Origin: Leguminivora glycinivorella
Lineage: Eukaryota > Arthropoda > Insecta > Lepidoptera > Tortricidae
Direction: 5' to 3'
Length of the DNA stretch: 64,000 nt
Assembly: GCF_023078275.1 (NCBI RefSeq)
Contig: NC_062980.1
Coordinates: 16,820,783 to 16,884,782 of the forward strand
The notes below the pieces were generated by a model that worked only from the letters and a program-made list of their open reading frames with translations, was not told the origin of the DNA and did not search any database. Made by a program: the position numbers and the translations under genes. This document shows, one piece after another, positions 30,278 through 41,187 of this stretch (the first letter of the stretch is position 1; every line of letters starts with the position of its first letter).

Positions 30278-31839
30278 AATATGTGTACAAAAATTAAAGA
30301 ATTATTATATGTATTTTGAGGCTTTTGACTAGCACTAAACATTAAACATGTATCAATTAAAATTAAAATACCTATATGGTTTAAAGTAAGTTATTGCTTT
30401 CAGTTACCTTTATCTTATCCCTTATGTTTGCCCCCGTGTGTTGTGGATGTTGTAGTAGTCGATCGATATAGTTATGGGTTCAATTGTGGCTTGTAATCAC
30501 TGCAAAGTAACAATTTTGTTTTTTCTCTAGACCTTAGCAGTTTTATGTGCTACGCCACCCCTTTTGGGAATATTACGGGTTGCAGTTAAGTAAATCGATC
30601 TAAAGGTACCTACTGTTGCATTATACTTAAGACCGATAGACAGAGAGAAAGACTAAGTTATGTTACGAAGCATGCTCGAATACCTATGACTTTTGGCTAG
30701 GCCAAATAAATTTGATGAGTCATTAAAAAGCTAAAAATATTTCAACTAAACAAAAATATGGTAAAACTAGTAGTACAAGCCTTACATTAAAATCCGGAAA
30801 CAGATGACAACATTTATACCATTTCTGGAATGCATTTTATGCCATAAATATTCATAAACGTAACGTAATATATTCAGAAATACCAGCCGAAACTTTTCCG
30901 GTACCGTGGGAGTTCGTGGTACTAGTTACCGGTATTAGTTTTTATTTCGCGTCCAGAGTTTCTACTAATGAATATTTTTTTAGGGGTGCTAGACTTATTT
31001 AAATTTTTTTTTGATGTGGTTTATGCCGAGGCTGATTTGGTAAAAAAAATATGAATATCAGCAAGAACGATATAATACTGGACTGACAAAGCCCATACAA
31101 AAAAGCGTACCCCTGAAATGTATGGGCCTTTTAGGCTTAAAACTAGATGGCGCTGTTTCGCAGCCTGAAAGTGGCCATAATCATATTTTCCCCAAATATT
31201 TTTGAGTGTTCTTATTTTTTATAGGAACAAAAATGACATAATATTTGTTTATTTTAAAATCAGGATATCACGTCAATACACATTTTGAAAAAAAAAATTG
31301 TAGGACATCAGTGTACTTATGATAGTATTTAATAGGTGGCGCTAAAAAATCGAGGTACGATTCTTAGTATGAAGTATGTAAATCCTATATAAATAATCCT
31401 TGAATATCAGCATTTATCAAACTTTTATCACAGAATATATAATAGTACAAGTACAGAAGGCCCACTGCTTTGATGTTCACGAACAAAGAAACGAGCCGCA
31501 CAGCGCAGCGTCCGACGCTAGGGTTGTCTATGGATTAAAACGAATTAACACTCAGATAAAATGTTGTACTATTATATTCAAGTCTTGGGTACTTTCTAGG
31601 TATATATACAGAATTTATATATTTTTCTTTAAGTTCCAACATCACAAGCCTTATTGAACTCTTCCGTGGGACTTAACCAATAGTAGATCTGTGTAAGGAT
31701 GTTCTATGGTATTTATTTTATTCATGATGTCTATTTAACATATATCATTATTAGACATTCTACACGCGGACATCGCATATGAACCTTAAAAAAAACTCGC
31801 TACGTAAAGTGACAATAGAAAGTGCGAACGTGCGTTCCG
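30278..31839. other. Unassigned AT-rich stretch
   Basis: No family recognised. The text GATGTTCACGAACAAAGAAA near 31470 faintly resembles 60980, upstream of the paired GC-rich block below. Confidence 0.4.
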
Positions 31840-31940
31840 TGAGAACGCGCGCCACCCCTGATTGGGCCGCGAACTCGCGGCCGCCAGAATGTACTTGTAG
31901 CGCGGCGATAGAATCGCGGAGTGAACCGCCCCTGCTTTTA
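31840..31940. repeat. GC-rich interspersed repeat, copy 1
   Basis: GGGCCGCGAACTCGCGGCCG, then TGTACTTGTAGCGCGGCGAT and AGAATCGCGGAGTGA occur again at 61085-61180. The family is unidentified. Open frames over it on both strands are by-products. Confidence 0.65.
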
Positions 31941-32067
31941 TTTCTAATTTGTAGTACAGTATGGGATATGGTACAAAGGGCATCACAGTTAGCCACAAAT
32001 CTTCAAAAGAAAGTATTCGACATTATTCGCAGAGTGCCAGTCATAAAGGTATAGATGTAGATACCCA

Positions 32068-32220
32068 ACGCCGTGGCTTGCGTGGGCGACGGTCGCGCGA
32101 TGGTCGCGCGACGGCGATGCGACGCATACGAAATCAAACCTCATCGATATGGAAGTATGAGACCCGACGGCGACGATCGCGCGACGGTCGCGCGACCGTC
32201 GCCCACGCAAGACACGGCGT
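32068..32220. mobile_element. CpG-rich foldback MITE (153 bp)
   Basis: ACGCCGTGGCTTGCGTGGGC with GACGGTCGCGCGA at the left faces TCGCGCGACCGTCGCCCACG with CAAGACACGGCGT at the right. Internal CGCGCGA repeats make it very CpG-rich in AT-rich surroundings. Confidence 0.85.
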
Positions 32221-32353
32221 AAGACATAATAGTTACTTCGACAGGCCACCCCCATTAAAACTTTATAATAATAATCTAAAAATATTGAGATTTAAAGTAA
32301 ATTGCAGTATAAATAATCTTGACGAGAAAAAATATTCGTGAAAACTATTTTTT

Positions 32354-32570
32354 AACCCCCGACGCAAAAACGACGGGGTGTTATAAGTTTGACGTGTCTG
32401 TCTGTCTGTGTGTGTGTCTGTCTGTGACATCGTAGTTCCCGAACGGAAGAACCGATTTAGATTTAGTTTTTTTTTGTTTGAAAGCTGAGTTAGTCGGGAG
32501 TGTTCTTAGCCATGTCTCATGAAAATCGGTCCACTATGTCGCGGTCGGGGGTCTTTCAAAATTTTAATTT
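32354..32570 (+). repeat. CCCCGACGC repeat, copy 3
   Basis: Full order: CCCCGACGCAAAAACGACGG, GTTATAAGTTTGACGTG, (TCTG)n, GACATCGTAGTTCCCGAACG, GAAAGCTGAGTTAGTCGGGA, CATGAAAATCGGTCCAC and TCGCGGTCGGGG. Confidence 0.85.
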
Positions 32571-33016
32571 TGTGATTAGCTTATTGTAAACTTATTCAGT
32601 AGGAATGGGTATTTCTGTGTCGCATTTAACTAAACACCAAAGTCAAAAAGACAGCGTAATTTTATAATTTTAGAGGTCTAAGTACTAACCTAACCTTTAA
32701 CTCGTAAAATACCTACCAATTAGAATCCAGCAAGAGGTAAAAGGGTATGCCCTTTCACTTAAGCGGAGGAGCAGCAGACTTGAATGTTACAAGACTTGTA
32801 ATTTAAGGTGCCTTGAGGACTCGTCAAAATAATTTACATGATAATTATAGTTAAATGCGGAACTGGGCCGGATAACCGGATATGTCTGCAGGACAGTTAT
32901 AATGACTCAGTAGTCAAATGACTGATGAAATAGTTACGCGCTCGCTGCGTGCTCGCTTCGCTTTCAACTCGCTAGCAAATCGCAAGAGTGATAAGGCCCA
33001 AATCGTAAAAAGCTCA
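32571..33016. other. Unassigned stretch
   Basis: Nothing recognised; a CpG-rich patch starts at about 32935. Confidence 0.4.
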
Positions 33017-33122
33017 TATACAGGCGGGCCTACGTCACTCGCTCGCGGTCGCGCGTTAAACACGCTAGCCGTTCATTAGAATGAACAAGTGGCCGAAGGG
33101 CGCCACGCGCCCGCCTGTGTAT
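33017..33122. mobile_element. Possible short MITE, ACAGGCGGGC ends
   Basis: ATACAGGCGGGC at the left and GCCCGCCTGTGTAT at the right with CpG-rich sequence between. Inverted ends are only about 12 bases, so this is a weak call. Confidence 0.4.
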
Positions 33123-33871
33123 GCGCGTGGCCTACCTACCTACTATTCTTCTGAGTTTTACGTATCAAATTATTAATATTAGTTAAGTTTAGTTATTAGG
33201 TATTGTAATTTTCTAACATTTACATTAATTATTATAATATATTGGTGATTGTTTTCTTAGTTAAATAAAGCGTAGGTATTTGTCGTTTTGCGGGCAAGTG
33301 AAGGATCTGTTACGTTAGTAACTTATAAATAATTTGTGCTACAGGTTTTGAACAACCCTACTCTACTATTCTCCGATAGAACTGTAGGTACTTATTCATT
33401 TGACGTTGGTTTCTGAAGCCAATTATTGGAGATGATATCTAAAGTTTACATAGAGTTTGATTAGCTTGCCTGTCGAAACTTGATTGGGAATTGGAAATGT
33501 TAATTACTTAGGGCATCGATATACTGAATTTCAAAACTACTTCAATTAAGCATATTCCTTTAATTCTAAACAGACGTCAGCGAGCAAAGTTAAGTATAAA
33601 TAAAGTCTGTGTCCACTTCTACTCTTTTAGGTGTAACTTTAAAAAGTATTTACTCGAAATCCAACGACAATAGTACTAAGCGGCCACATTCATAACTCAA
33701 TCATAACCAATGCACTATCTTTCTCTCTTTCTTTATGAATGAGTCCTGATACTTGATTTTTTTTCTCTCTCTGTTTTAGATCTGTATGTTGCTTGTATGG
33801 TCTGTTTTGAAAACACAGAGGAAAAAATCATAAGGCAAAACCTTCAATGAATGGCGGTGCCGCTGCGACCA

Positions 33872-34017
33872 GCCGGCGTATCATGCTGCCAATTTTATCA
33901 CTTATCCACGTGGATAAGACATCTGTCACTCTCACACTGACATACCTACTTGCTAAAGCGTGACGGATGCTTTATCCACGTGGATAAGTGATAAAATTGG
34001 CAGCATGATACGCCGGC
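33872..34017. mobile_element. Foldback MITE with nested 16-bp palindrome
   Basis: Perfect 46-base arms: GCCGGCGTATCATGCTGCCA, then ATTTTATCAC and TTATCCACGTGGATAA (itself a palindrome), with the exact complement ending GATACGCCGGC at 34017. Confidence 0.9.
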
Positions 34018-34029
34018 AGGCAGGCAATT

Positions 34030-34130
34030 ATGGTCGCGCGAAAAGTGATAAAATAGCAGGCCGTCCCTATCGCACTATTTGTAAGTGCGATAGGGACGGC
34101 CTGATATTTTATCGTCTATCGCGCGACCAT
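34030..34130. mobile_element. Foldback MITE adjoining the previous one (101 bp)
   Basis: ATGGTCGCGCGA, GATAAAATAGCAGGCCGTCC and CTATCGCACT at the left face AGTGCGATAGGGACGGCCTG, ATATTTTATC and TCGCGCGACCAT at the right. The loop is three to six bases. Confidence 0.9.
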
Positions 34131-34647
34131 GCTTCCCGTGCAGTAGTCTATCTTCACCTATATCGGATTCTTCATATACATCCATTGTTCTTGATGACAA
34201 ACGCGTTTTGAGCACAGACAAGCACTAAAATAATAAATCAATCCAATACTCCCTTGGGAATAAAATAGTACATTATTCTTCAGTACACGTAGACGCAATG
34301 AGACCTTAAAACAGCAAATGTGATGAAAATGAATTTAATATAATTTATAAACTGAAATAGATACCACACACTAAGAAAAAGCGATCAAAAATATTTAATA
34401 AAATAATTTGATTTGTTCCCTACATTAATATAATTTATTTGAAACAACATAATTTGTACAAAATTTATTCGAGATCGTGTTGATTTGTTGTTCACACAAA
34501 TTAAATGTTCCCATTTATCTCAAAAAGGTCAGCTTGATTGCGGTTTCGTCTCAGTATAATGTGTGATTCACCGATAAAATGTTATTGTTCTACGTATCTG
34601 CATGCTTTCGTTTTGTATCCAGCCCCGTATTAGAATAAATTTTTTTA
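34131..34647. other. Unassigned AT-rich stretch
   Basis: ATTTATAAACTGAAATAGAT near 34343 is similar to the arm of the palindrome at 55763. Otherwise nothing recognised. Confidence 0.4.
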
Positions 34648-34895
34648 ACCCCCGACGCAAAAACGACGGGGTGTTATAATTATAAGTTTGACGTGTCTGT
34701 CTGTGTGTGTCTGTCTGTCTGTCTGTCTGTGTTTGTCTGTCTGTCTGTCTGTGTGTCTGTCTGTGGCATCGTAGCTCGCGAACGGATGAACCGATTTAGA
34801 TTTAGTTTTTTTGTCTGAAAGCTGATTTTTTTTTTAGGCATGTTTTATGAAAATCGGTCTACTATGTCGCGGTCGGGGTTTTTTTTTCAATTTTT
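34648..34895 (+). repeat. CCCCGACGC repeat, copy 4
   Basis: Same order as copy 3 with the longest microsatellite of the set: an irregular (TCTG)n/(TGTG)n tract of about 75 bases at 34690-34765, then CATCGTAGCTCGCGAACGG. Confidence 0.85.
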
Positions 34896-34905
34896 ATTAT
34901 TATTA

Positions 34906-35060
34906 GCCCGTTATAGTGTCCCACTGCTAGGAAAAGGCCTCTCCCCTTGATTTCCACAACTCCCTCTGGTGTGCTTTTTCCGGCCAGTCACTCATAAAGT
35001 GTCCAAGTCGTCCCGCCATCTTCGCCTAGGCCTGCCACGTCCCCGCTTCTTTGTCAGCAT
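34906..35060 (-). mobile_element. LINE end, second copy of the 7714 family
   Basis: The plus strand shows CCGTTATAGTGTCCCACTGC, AAGGCCTCTCCCCTTGATTT, CCACAACTCCCTC and AGTGTCCAAGTCGTCCCGCC, the complement of 7714-7851 with substitutions and more 5' sequence. The tail has no A-run here. Confidence 0.65.
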
Positions 35061-35120
35061 CCACTTGGTGGTTATATTAGATTTATATTAGATTAGTATC
35101 ATTTATTTCATAATACAAAT

Positions 35121-35254
35121 TAGGGTAAACACGCATTATTTATTCGGCGACACGCCTAATTCGGTGAAACAATCAAAAATCGTCTTTCGGAATAGTGCTT
35201 CAAAGCTTGTATTACCGAATAAGGCGTATCACCGAATGAGGAGAATTTACCCTA
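35121..35254. mobile_element. MITE, TAGGGTA ends
   Basis: TAGGGTAAACACGCATT, then TTCGGCGACACGCCTAATTC face GAATAAGGCGTATCACCGAA, then GAGAATTTACCCTA. Arms of about 45 bases with some mismatches. Confidence 0.7.
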
Positions 35255-36045
35255 CAGTGTAAATTGCAAGTCAATCTGGATACAATTCATTACGATCGTC
35301 ATTAAAACTCATGATAGGTATACTTGTGGCAGAAAAGATCTCGACTCGCCAAGAATTACGAGCAAAACAGTGCGTGACGGTTAGAAAGTTCGAATCAAAA
35401 GTTTCTTTCAAAATGTGTCGTCCAATAAGGCAGCCAGGCTGGAAATCGAATACGTGGGACCCATAAAATAACAACTTGTAACTTGTACAGTGGCCATCGG
35501 ATGTAGTATATCTACCGGCCTGTCCGAAGTGACGATTGTTGACGCTACGTGGCGACTGATACGCAATCTGACTCAAGACGATACGGTAGGGATGAATTCT
35601 CCATACAAACGCTCTCGACTATTTCCTCCCTGGTTTTTGAAGATAGAGCAATGATTTTTTCAACACAGATTGTTATTATTTTTATCTGTGTCGGACCGTT
35701 TTGATTTTTTTGATATTCAAAACAAAACAAAAAAAAAACAAAAATTGTTTATTTGGCAATATAAATTTAGTCAGTGGTACATTATACTGACCTCCACACT
35801 AGGCGTAGCCTGTATCGTGGAGGAGAATGTAAGATTAACAGAAATATTTGCGGCATTTAGTAACAACATTAATCTAGGAAACTATTAAAAAAAAAATTAC
35901 ATTTAGTTACTTGGGATTTTAAATAAAGAGAATAGGCTTAAGTTATGGCTTACGATCCAAGTACATAGGTAGGTAAGTAACATGCAAAAAGAATCCTAAA
36001 TAGTATTTATACAATGAAATAACAACGAAATAACAACATGCACAA
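35255..36045. other. Mostly unassigned; weak MITE core at 35513-35610
   Basis: CTACCGGCCTGTCCGAAGTG, ACGATTGTTGACGCTACGTG and GCGACTGATACGCA resemble the short MITE at 53368-53475 in reverse. The rest is unrecognised. Confidence 0.45.
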
Positions 36046-36053
36046 GCGCGCGC

Positions 36054-36111
<58 letters not shown>

Positions 36112-36140
36112 GTGTGTCTCTCTGAGTGTGTGTGTGTGTA
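36046..36140. repeat. (GC)n-(GT)n microsatellite
   Basis: A CGCG tract is followed by more than 25 GT units, then imperfect GT and CTCTCT interruptions. The open frame across it is an artefact. Confidence 0.95.
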
Positions 36141-36180
36141 GGTATGTAGATGTATTTCAGTGTCTGAAAGTTGGGTCTGA

Positions 36181-36693
36181 TTATGACGTAATCTTCGTTA
36201 GATTTTCCGTATCTACATAAGAGAGATTTATCATGCTTTTGGATAGCAACTTTTTTGTCTTGTAGATGGAGAGATTTTTAAACTCATACAAACTAACTAA
36301 GCGGTTGTAAATACGGGGAAACAAAAATGTTGAAAAATGGTATGCAAATTTGGTATTAACACCTGTGGTGGGAATTCTAAATAAACGATGTTTGAGTAGA
36401 TTGTCGTAGTTGGGTGAGTTAAGAACTGTTTTATGCACATGCAGTGCTACCCTCATCAAATACAGTTTTCGAACACTAAGTACCTGTGCTTCGTAGTACA
36501 ATGCCTGCGTTGGGTACATAATTTGTTTCTTCAGCGAAACTTTCAACACCGCCCTTTGTGCTCTTTCCAATTTCAGTAGAGTGGCATTCTGCTTTTTAAA
36601 AATTCTATAGCCAATCAAAAATTTCCAAAAACGGCCTTTTTCATTGTGGTGCAAAAAAGGTGTGATGTGATACTCAAGATTGGTAACAGTCAA
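36181..36693 (-). pseudogene. Non-LTR reverse transcriptase, C-terminal fragment
   Basis: The frame contains TLLKLERAQRAVLKVSLKKQ, then YPTQALYYEAQVLSVRKLYL, MRVALHVHKTVLN, then LLKHRLFRIPTTGVNTKFAY and, at the end, INLSYVDTENLT. The pattern L..LERAQRA.LK, then L...RKLY and a closing L.Y.DTE.L is that of the region downstream of the reverse-transcriptase palm in CR1/jockey-type LINEs. The first 30 or so residues do not fit. It is intact over about 140 codons and has no visible poly(A). The endonuclease fragment at 21993-22690 could be from the same lineage; I cannot show that. Confidence 0.75.
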
Positions 36694-37047
36694 CTTAACT
36701 TTAAAGATGTTTACCTTTTTTTATCGGAAAGAAGGCTTGTTTCCCCACTGTGCTTTTAAGTTTAAATATTAATATTTCTATGATCTTTGTTGCACGTTTG
36801 GCAGTAGCATATTTCACCAACTGTTACCCCTATTGCAAGCTATCCACAAATGTGAAGTAACTCAGTAAGCCTCCGTCTGGCACAAGGCCCCCGTGGGACC
36901 TCTAACCCGACGCAGTCTTCACAAAATATATTTTCCTTACTTTTTATCTTCACCGTTTTGAGAGTTCTTATCTTGCTTGCGTGAGATACAGAGAATCCAT
37001 TTTTGTTGTGAGACTAAGCAAGGATATGTTTTGTTTTGGTAAATTGT
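36694..37047. other. Unassigned stretch
   Basis: Nothing recognised. Confidence 0.45.
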
Positions 37048-37200
37048 AGTAGTAGTAGTAAAACACTTTATTGTACCAGAAAATAATACAACACACAAGA
37101 AAAAGAGCTTATCACTAGTACAAAGGCGAACTTATCCCTTTAAGGGATCTCTTCCAGTTAACCTTTGAGCAATTGAAGGAGAATTGGAGATGGTAGGCAT
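37048..37200 (-). mobile_element. LINE 3' end with (GTA)n tail
   Basis: (GTA)n, AAAACACTTTATTGTAC, ACAAAGGCGAACTTATCCC, TTTAAGGGATCTCTTCCAG and TTAACCTTTG. Same family as 41188-41345, where the tail is (TATG)n instead. Confidence 0.7.
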
Positions 37201-37968
37201 ACAGTACACACGGCGCAGAAAACGGATTCTAGGTAATAATAAATTATAACTTACACTAACATGCAATATATACGAATAAATACATAATAATATACCGCAT
37301 ACATCCAATACCTCAGTTTTCATCAGAGAGCCAAAGCTTTTTTACATTAGCCTTCAGCGATTGTACTTTTTTGGTCCAAAATTATTGACAAATAAGTCTG
37401 AAATCTGTGTTTTATATTTTACTACTTTTCTCTTCTGCGCTTGAGAATGAAAACCTATGTACATAACTGCCAACCAGCAGTTGGAAAACTTTAAAAAGAT
37501 TCTTGACATTATTCCCTTTTTTAATATTTTTAGAACCTCATTATTCTCTTTATAATATTTTTAAAACCTCAGTTGTAGCATTTTGCCCCATTATCTATTA
37601 GCTGATATGTGTAAAAAATGTTAAATAATGAATAAAAATGTTAACTACATAATAAATATCGCCATCCAAACGAGCATCATTTACTTTTTCACTTTATGGT
37701 TTCGTTTAGAGCTATGTTTTTTCATAGACCAAACTATTTACCTTATACATTCTTAGTTAGCATTTACTACTAATACGACATCAGATAACTTTCAAAGTAG
37801 GAAAACGTGTCCGCCCAAACTAATAGCAGATCACTAGATATCGAGTCTTAAACTTAAAGTAGATTGTTTCAAACTTGGGCGTACAAGCCCAGTCTTGTAC
37901 CGTAAGATGGTAGGTTTAGTTGAAGCAACACCCGTTCAGAACTTTGTGTCGCGACGTCCAACCGAACG
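37201..37968. other. Unassigned AT-rich stretch
   Basis: Nothing recognised. The minus-strand frame 37132-37323 overlaps the LINE end and is not convincing. Confidence 0.45.
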
Positions 37969-38760
37969 CTGTAATGACTTATTGCAAGTTAGATCGGTTT
38001 GAACATAGAACATTACTTGATGGTGTCCGTTAGAGTGTAATTTGGAGTTGTATTTTCATAGCTGGGCATTAACTCGTTAATCCGTTAATCGTTAATTAAC
38101 GAAGTTAACATTTCGATTAACGGATTAACTTTTAAGTTAACTTGAAAAAATGTTAACGGACTCGTTAACTTCCGTTAAATTTCTCCGAGTCCGTTAATCG
38201 TTAATATAGTAGGGTACAGGCGCCATCTGCGCTGCGAAAAACACGTTCTGAACGCTACTATAAAAGCCCGAAGTACCTACGGCAAATCCTATGATTTGCC
38301 GGTAAATCCTAGGTTTTACCGATGTCGATTGCTAAAATTCCGAAATATTACCTAAAAAAGTATTCTTCACGTGGATTTGCTTTTACTAACTTTGATTCGG
38401 TGAATCCTAAGCTTTACCATGGCGACTGTTATAGTGATAGGGCAGCAAATTCGAGACCTATTTCCTATTTACGAGTACGACCACATTCGCTTCCCTAACC
38501 TCTATTTTTTTTCAGGTATTAACGGATTAACGATTAACTTTAACTTACGTTAAATTTGTCGAAATGTATCGCTTTAACGATTAACGAAGTTAACTTTTTT
38601 AGTAACGGATTAGCGATTAACGAAGTTAACTATTTGATTAACGGTGCCCAGCTATGTGTATTTTTTTAAACGAGCGACGAGACGACAGCTTATATTGATG
38701 TTATTTCGGTGAAAGAAACCAAACAAGAAATGGGAACCCAATTTATTTTCAAACTTTTTT
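37969..38760 (+). repeat. Duplicated segment, copy A (split by a MITE)
   Basis: TAATGACTTATTGCAAGTTA, GATCGGTTTGAACATAG, GATGGTGTCCGTTAGAGTGT lie before the MITE; AAACGAGCGACGAGACGA, TTATTTCGGTGAAAGAAACC and AACAAGAAATGGGAACCCA lie after it. Copy B is at 38981-39145. Confidence 0.85.
38057..38656. mobile_element. hAT-type MITE with 8-bp target duplication (600 bp)
   Basis: Ends are CATAGCTGGGC and GCCCAGCTATG, flanked on both sides by TGTATTTT (38049-38056 and 38657-38664). Subterminal regions are rich in GTTAATCGTTAAT and GATTAACGAAGTTAAC. An 8-bp duplication fits the hAT superfamily. Copy B of the surrounding duplicated segment has no insertion at this position. There is no coding sequence. 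Confidence 0.9.
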
Positions 38761-38870
38761 AGAATAAATAATTATCGTATTAAAGGCGATATAACGCTCG
38801 ACATGTTTCGATCCATTTCCGAGGATCTTTTTCAAAGAGTAGCGACCCCGCGCTTATTCGTCAAAAGCGC

Positions 38871-38975
38871 GGGCCACTTGCACCAACGAAAATGGAGGGT
38901 TAACCCACCATTTTATATGGAATTTGACAGATGACAGCTCACTAACCCTGAGTTAAGCGGTTGGTGCAAGTGGGC
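38871..38975. mobile_element. Foldback MITE, GGGCCACTTGCACC family
   Basis: GGGCCACTTGCACCAACGAA with GGTTAACCC at the left and CTAACCCTGAGTTAAGCGG with TTGGTGCAAGTGGGC at the right. A second copy, split by a retro-insertion, is at 48701-49019. Confidence 0.85.
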
Positions 38976-38980
38976 TTTAA

Positions 38981-39145
38981 TGACTTATTGCATGTTGGAT
39001 CGGTTTGAAAATAGAATGTAGTTTACTTGATGGTGTCCGTTAGAGTATACTTTAGTGTTGTTTTTTTTTTAAACGAGCGACGAGACGAGATCTTTTATTG
39101 ATGTTATTTCGGTGATGGAAACCAAACAAGAAATGGGAACCCACT
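38981..39145 (+). repeat. Duplicated segment, copy B (no MITE)
   Basis: TGACTTATTGCATGTTGGAT, GATGGTGTCCGTTAGAGTAT, then TGTTGTTTTTTTTTTAAACG, GAGCGACGAGACGAGA and AACAAGAAATGGGAACCCAC. It serves as an empty site for the MITE in copy A. Confidence 0.85.
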
Positions 39146-39464
39146 TTATTTTATGAAAAATAAAATATTGTATACCATGCGCGCAATAAAGCATCAGATA
39201 AATATAAGAAAACCACGGAAGAAATTATTTTTAAATCCAATTTCTATTTAATAAGTAGGTAGAAATACATATATAAAGTAACTGAGTTGACCGTGACATC
39301 ACTCAATTCGATTTCATGTTAATTCCATATTAGCTATAATATATGTTAAAATGTTGACAGTTCTTAAAAAGAAGCTGATTTGACTAGGAGGCAAGTTAAG
39401 TAGCCTAATCTTATATATTTAAACGAGCAATTCTTGTATATTTATATTTTATTATATATATATA
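39146..39464. other. Unassigned AT-rich stretch
   Basis: Ends in a (TA)n tract at 39455-39478, which leads into the next repeat. Confidence 0.45.
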
Positions 39465-39858
39465 TATATATATATATACTCGACGATCTCGGAAACCGCT
39501 CTAATAATTTCGCTGAAATTTGTTATGTGGGGGTTTTCGGGGGTGAAAAATCGATCTAGCGTAGCCTTAGATCCCGGAAAACGCGAATTTTCGAGTTTTC
39601 ATGAGTTTTTCTTTCGCGTTAGTAAACGTCAAATATGCTCGTTAATTTCGCCGCACGCGCATTGGCTCCACTTAGCTCAGTCATACGAGGTCGGTCTAAA
39701 TTAATGTTCGCAGACAGATCGCAGGTGTCAGGGTTTCGAATCCCGGCCAGAAATTAAGTTTTTGTGTTTTTTTTTGTTTTTGTATTTATAAGAGTTTTTA
39801 TCTAAAGACGTGATATAATAAAATAGAACCGAGCGAAGCTCGGTCGCCCAGATATTGT
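39465..39858 (+). repeat. GATCTCGG repeat with internal tRNA-like block, copy 2
   Basis: This is the fullest of three copies: a (TA)n start, CGACGATCTCGGAAACCGCT, GGGTGAAAAATCGATCTAGC, then a tRNA-like block with box-A-like TTAGCTCAGTCATACGAGG (about 39680) and box-B-like GGTTTCGAATCCCGGCC (about 39735), T-rich sequence, AAAGACGTGATATAATAAAA and the hairpin CCGAGC-GAA-GCTCGG before TCGCCCAGATATT. Pol III boxes far inside the element, not at its 5' end, are odd for a SINE. Confidence 0.8.
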
Positions 39859-40054
39859 CATTATAAACGTCGACAACATAAAAGGCCTTTTAATTTCTCA
39901 ATTAATAAAATAATTAATAAAGTCATTTACATTTCAATAGCAGCTCCAAAACCCATTTGGTACCCATTCACGAAATAAAGTAATATGAACTATCATTACT
40001 TAAAGGTTAACGTCCACGTGCACTATTTATTCAGAAGGTCAGACTGTAATAAAA

Positions 40055-40140
40055 TCGTTATTCGTACAGATGGTGTTTTTTTCACGCACTAGTGCGAGAA
40101 GTGGTTCATTATATGCCAGGTCGAAACTTCGGAGGCTCAT
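40055..40140 (-). repeat. Stray unit of the Foldback-arm repeat
   Basis: GTACAGATGGTGTTTTTTTC, ACGCACTAGTGCGAGAAGTG and GTTCATTATATGCCAGGTCG match the right-arm units at 9226-9615. It abuts the next element. Confidence 0.75.
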
Positions 40141-40197
40141 CTGCTGTATCTTGCTCTTTAGTACCCAAGAACCTACAGTTTTTGACAGACGATGTTT

Positions 40198-41143
40198 AAT
40201 AGTTATTTGTTATACAAGGGGGCAAAGTTGTATTTTAACGCCGAGTGTGGAATTGAAAAACGAGCAAGTGAAAGGATTTTATAGTTGAACCACGAGCGAA
40301 GCGAGTGAAAAACGAGCAAGTGAAAGGATTTTATAGTTGAACCACGAGCGAAGCGAGTGATTCAAGAATAGAATCCTGAACTTGCGAGTTTTTTAACACA
40401 CGAGAAGTAAAATACATTTGCACCCGAGTGTAACACAAAACTTTTCCCCTCAATATAGCGAGGAAACTACAACGCAAAAAATGCGTTTATCACTGATCCA
40501 GTAGTTTCACAGGTGGTAAATCATCTTTATTACTAGATTCAACTACATTTATCAATTTTAAAGCAGTTAATTTGACTTTATTTATAAGTTTTATTGTAAG
40601 TTTTAATTTAAGTGTTTATTGTATTATTTTTATGTTGTTTATAAATAAATGAATCTTTATTTAAGGTCAAATTACTTTACCCACTAGTGGATAAAATGCG
40701 TTTTTCCCCGTTGGTATTAAAGGACAAAACTCGTGTTTCCAAGCTAGTGAGGGGAAAACTAAATTTTCACTACATCAACTGGTAAAGGCTTACTTTGCTA
40801 TTCGAAAACAGATAGTAAAATTGCATTTTATCCACAAGGGATCAAAGTAATTTCATACAAATTTTAACTCGATGTCTTAATAGCCAGATTAAGACATCGA
40901 TTCTAGATTTTACCTATAAATGATGATTTTGAATCATAAATATTGAATAAATTGATAGATTTCATTTATTTTGATGTTTTATAGTCAGTATTTTGGTCGT
41001 GTTGGTGTGTTGAAAAATTTTGTGTTTCACTCGGTGGCAAAGTTTGTTTCCTTCGAGGCTTGATACCCTCGCAACGCTCAAGAATATTGGCACGTGCGGT
41101 TAAACAACTACTTTGCCCCCTTGTAAAACAAATAACTATTGTT
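40198..41143. mobile_element. Inverted-repeat element, AATAGTTATTTGTTWTACAAG ends (~950 bp)
   Basis: The left end, AATAGTTATTTGTTATACAA with GGGGGCAAAGT, and the right end, ACTTTGCCCCCTTGTAAAAC with AAATAACTATT, are inverted repeats of about 32 bases. Inside are two direct copies of a 52-base block with GAAAAACGAGCAAGTGAAAG and CCACGAGCGAAGCGAGTG, then paired blocks such as TTTACCCACTAGTGGATAAA. No transposase seen. The minus-strand relative at 45932-46368 lacks one end. No target duplication was found. Confidence 0.75.
40584..40654 (+). mobile_element. 71-bp LINE 3' stub with 8-bp target duplication
   Basis: Flanked by CTTTATTT at 40576-40583 and 40655-40662. The insert has TAAGTGTTTATTGTATTATT and TTTATGTTGTTTATAAATAA, matching the 3' untranslated end of the LINE fragment at 9720-10330. 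The relative at 45932-46368 has no insert at this point. Confidence 0.8.
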
Positions 41144-41187
41144 GAGCGTGAAATACATAGCCGTTTCAAAATTTGACATTTAATATG

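Noticed and set aside
31760..32341. Several overlapping frames as an Arg-rich protein
   Set aside because: They arise from the CpG-rich interspersed repeat and the CGCGCGA-rich foldback MITE.
36038..36220. Open frame rich in VCVC
   Set aside because: Direct translation of a GT microsatellite.
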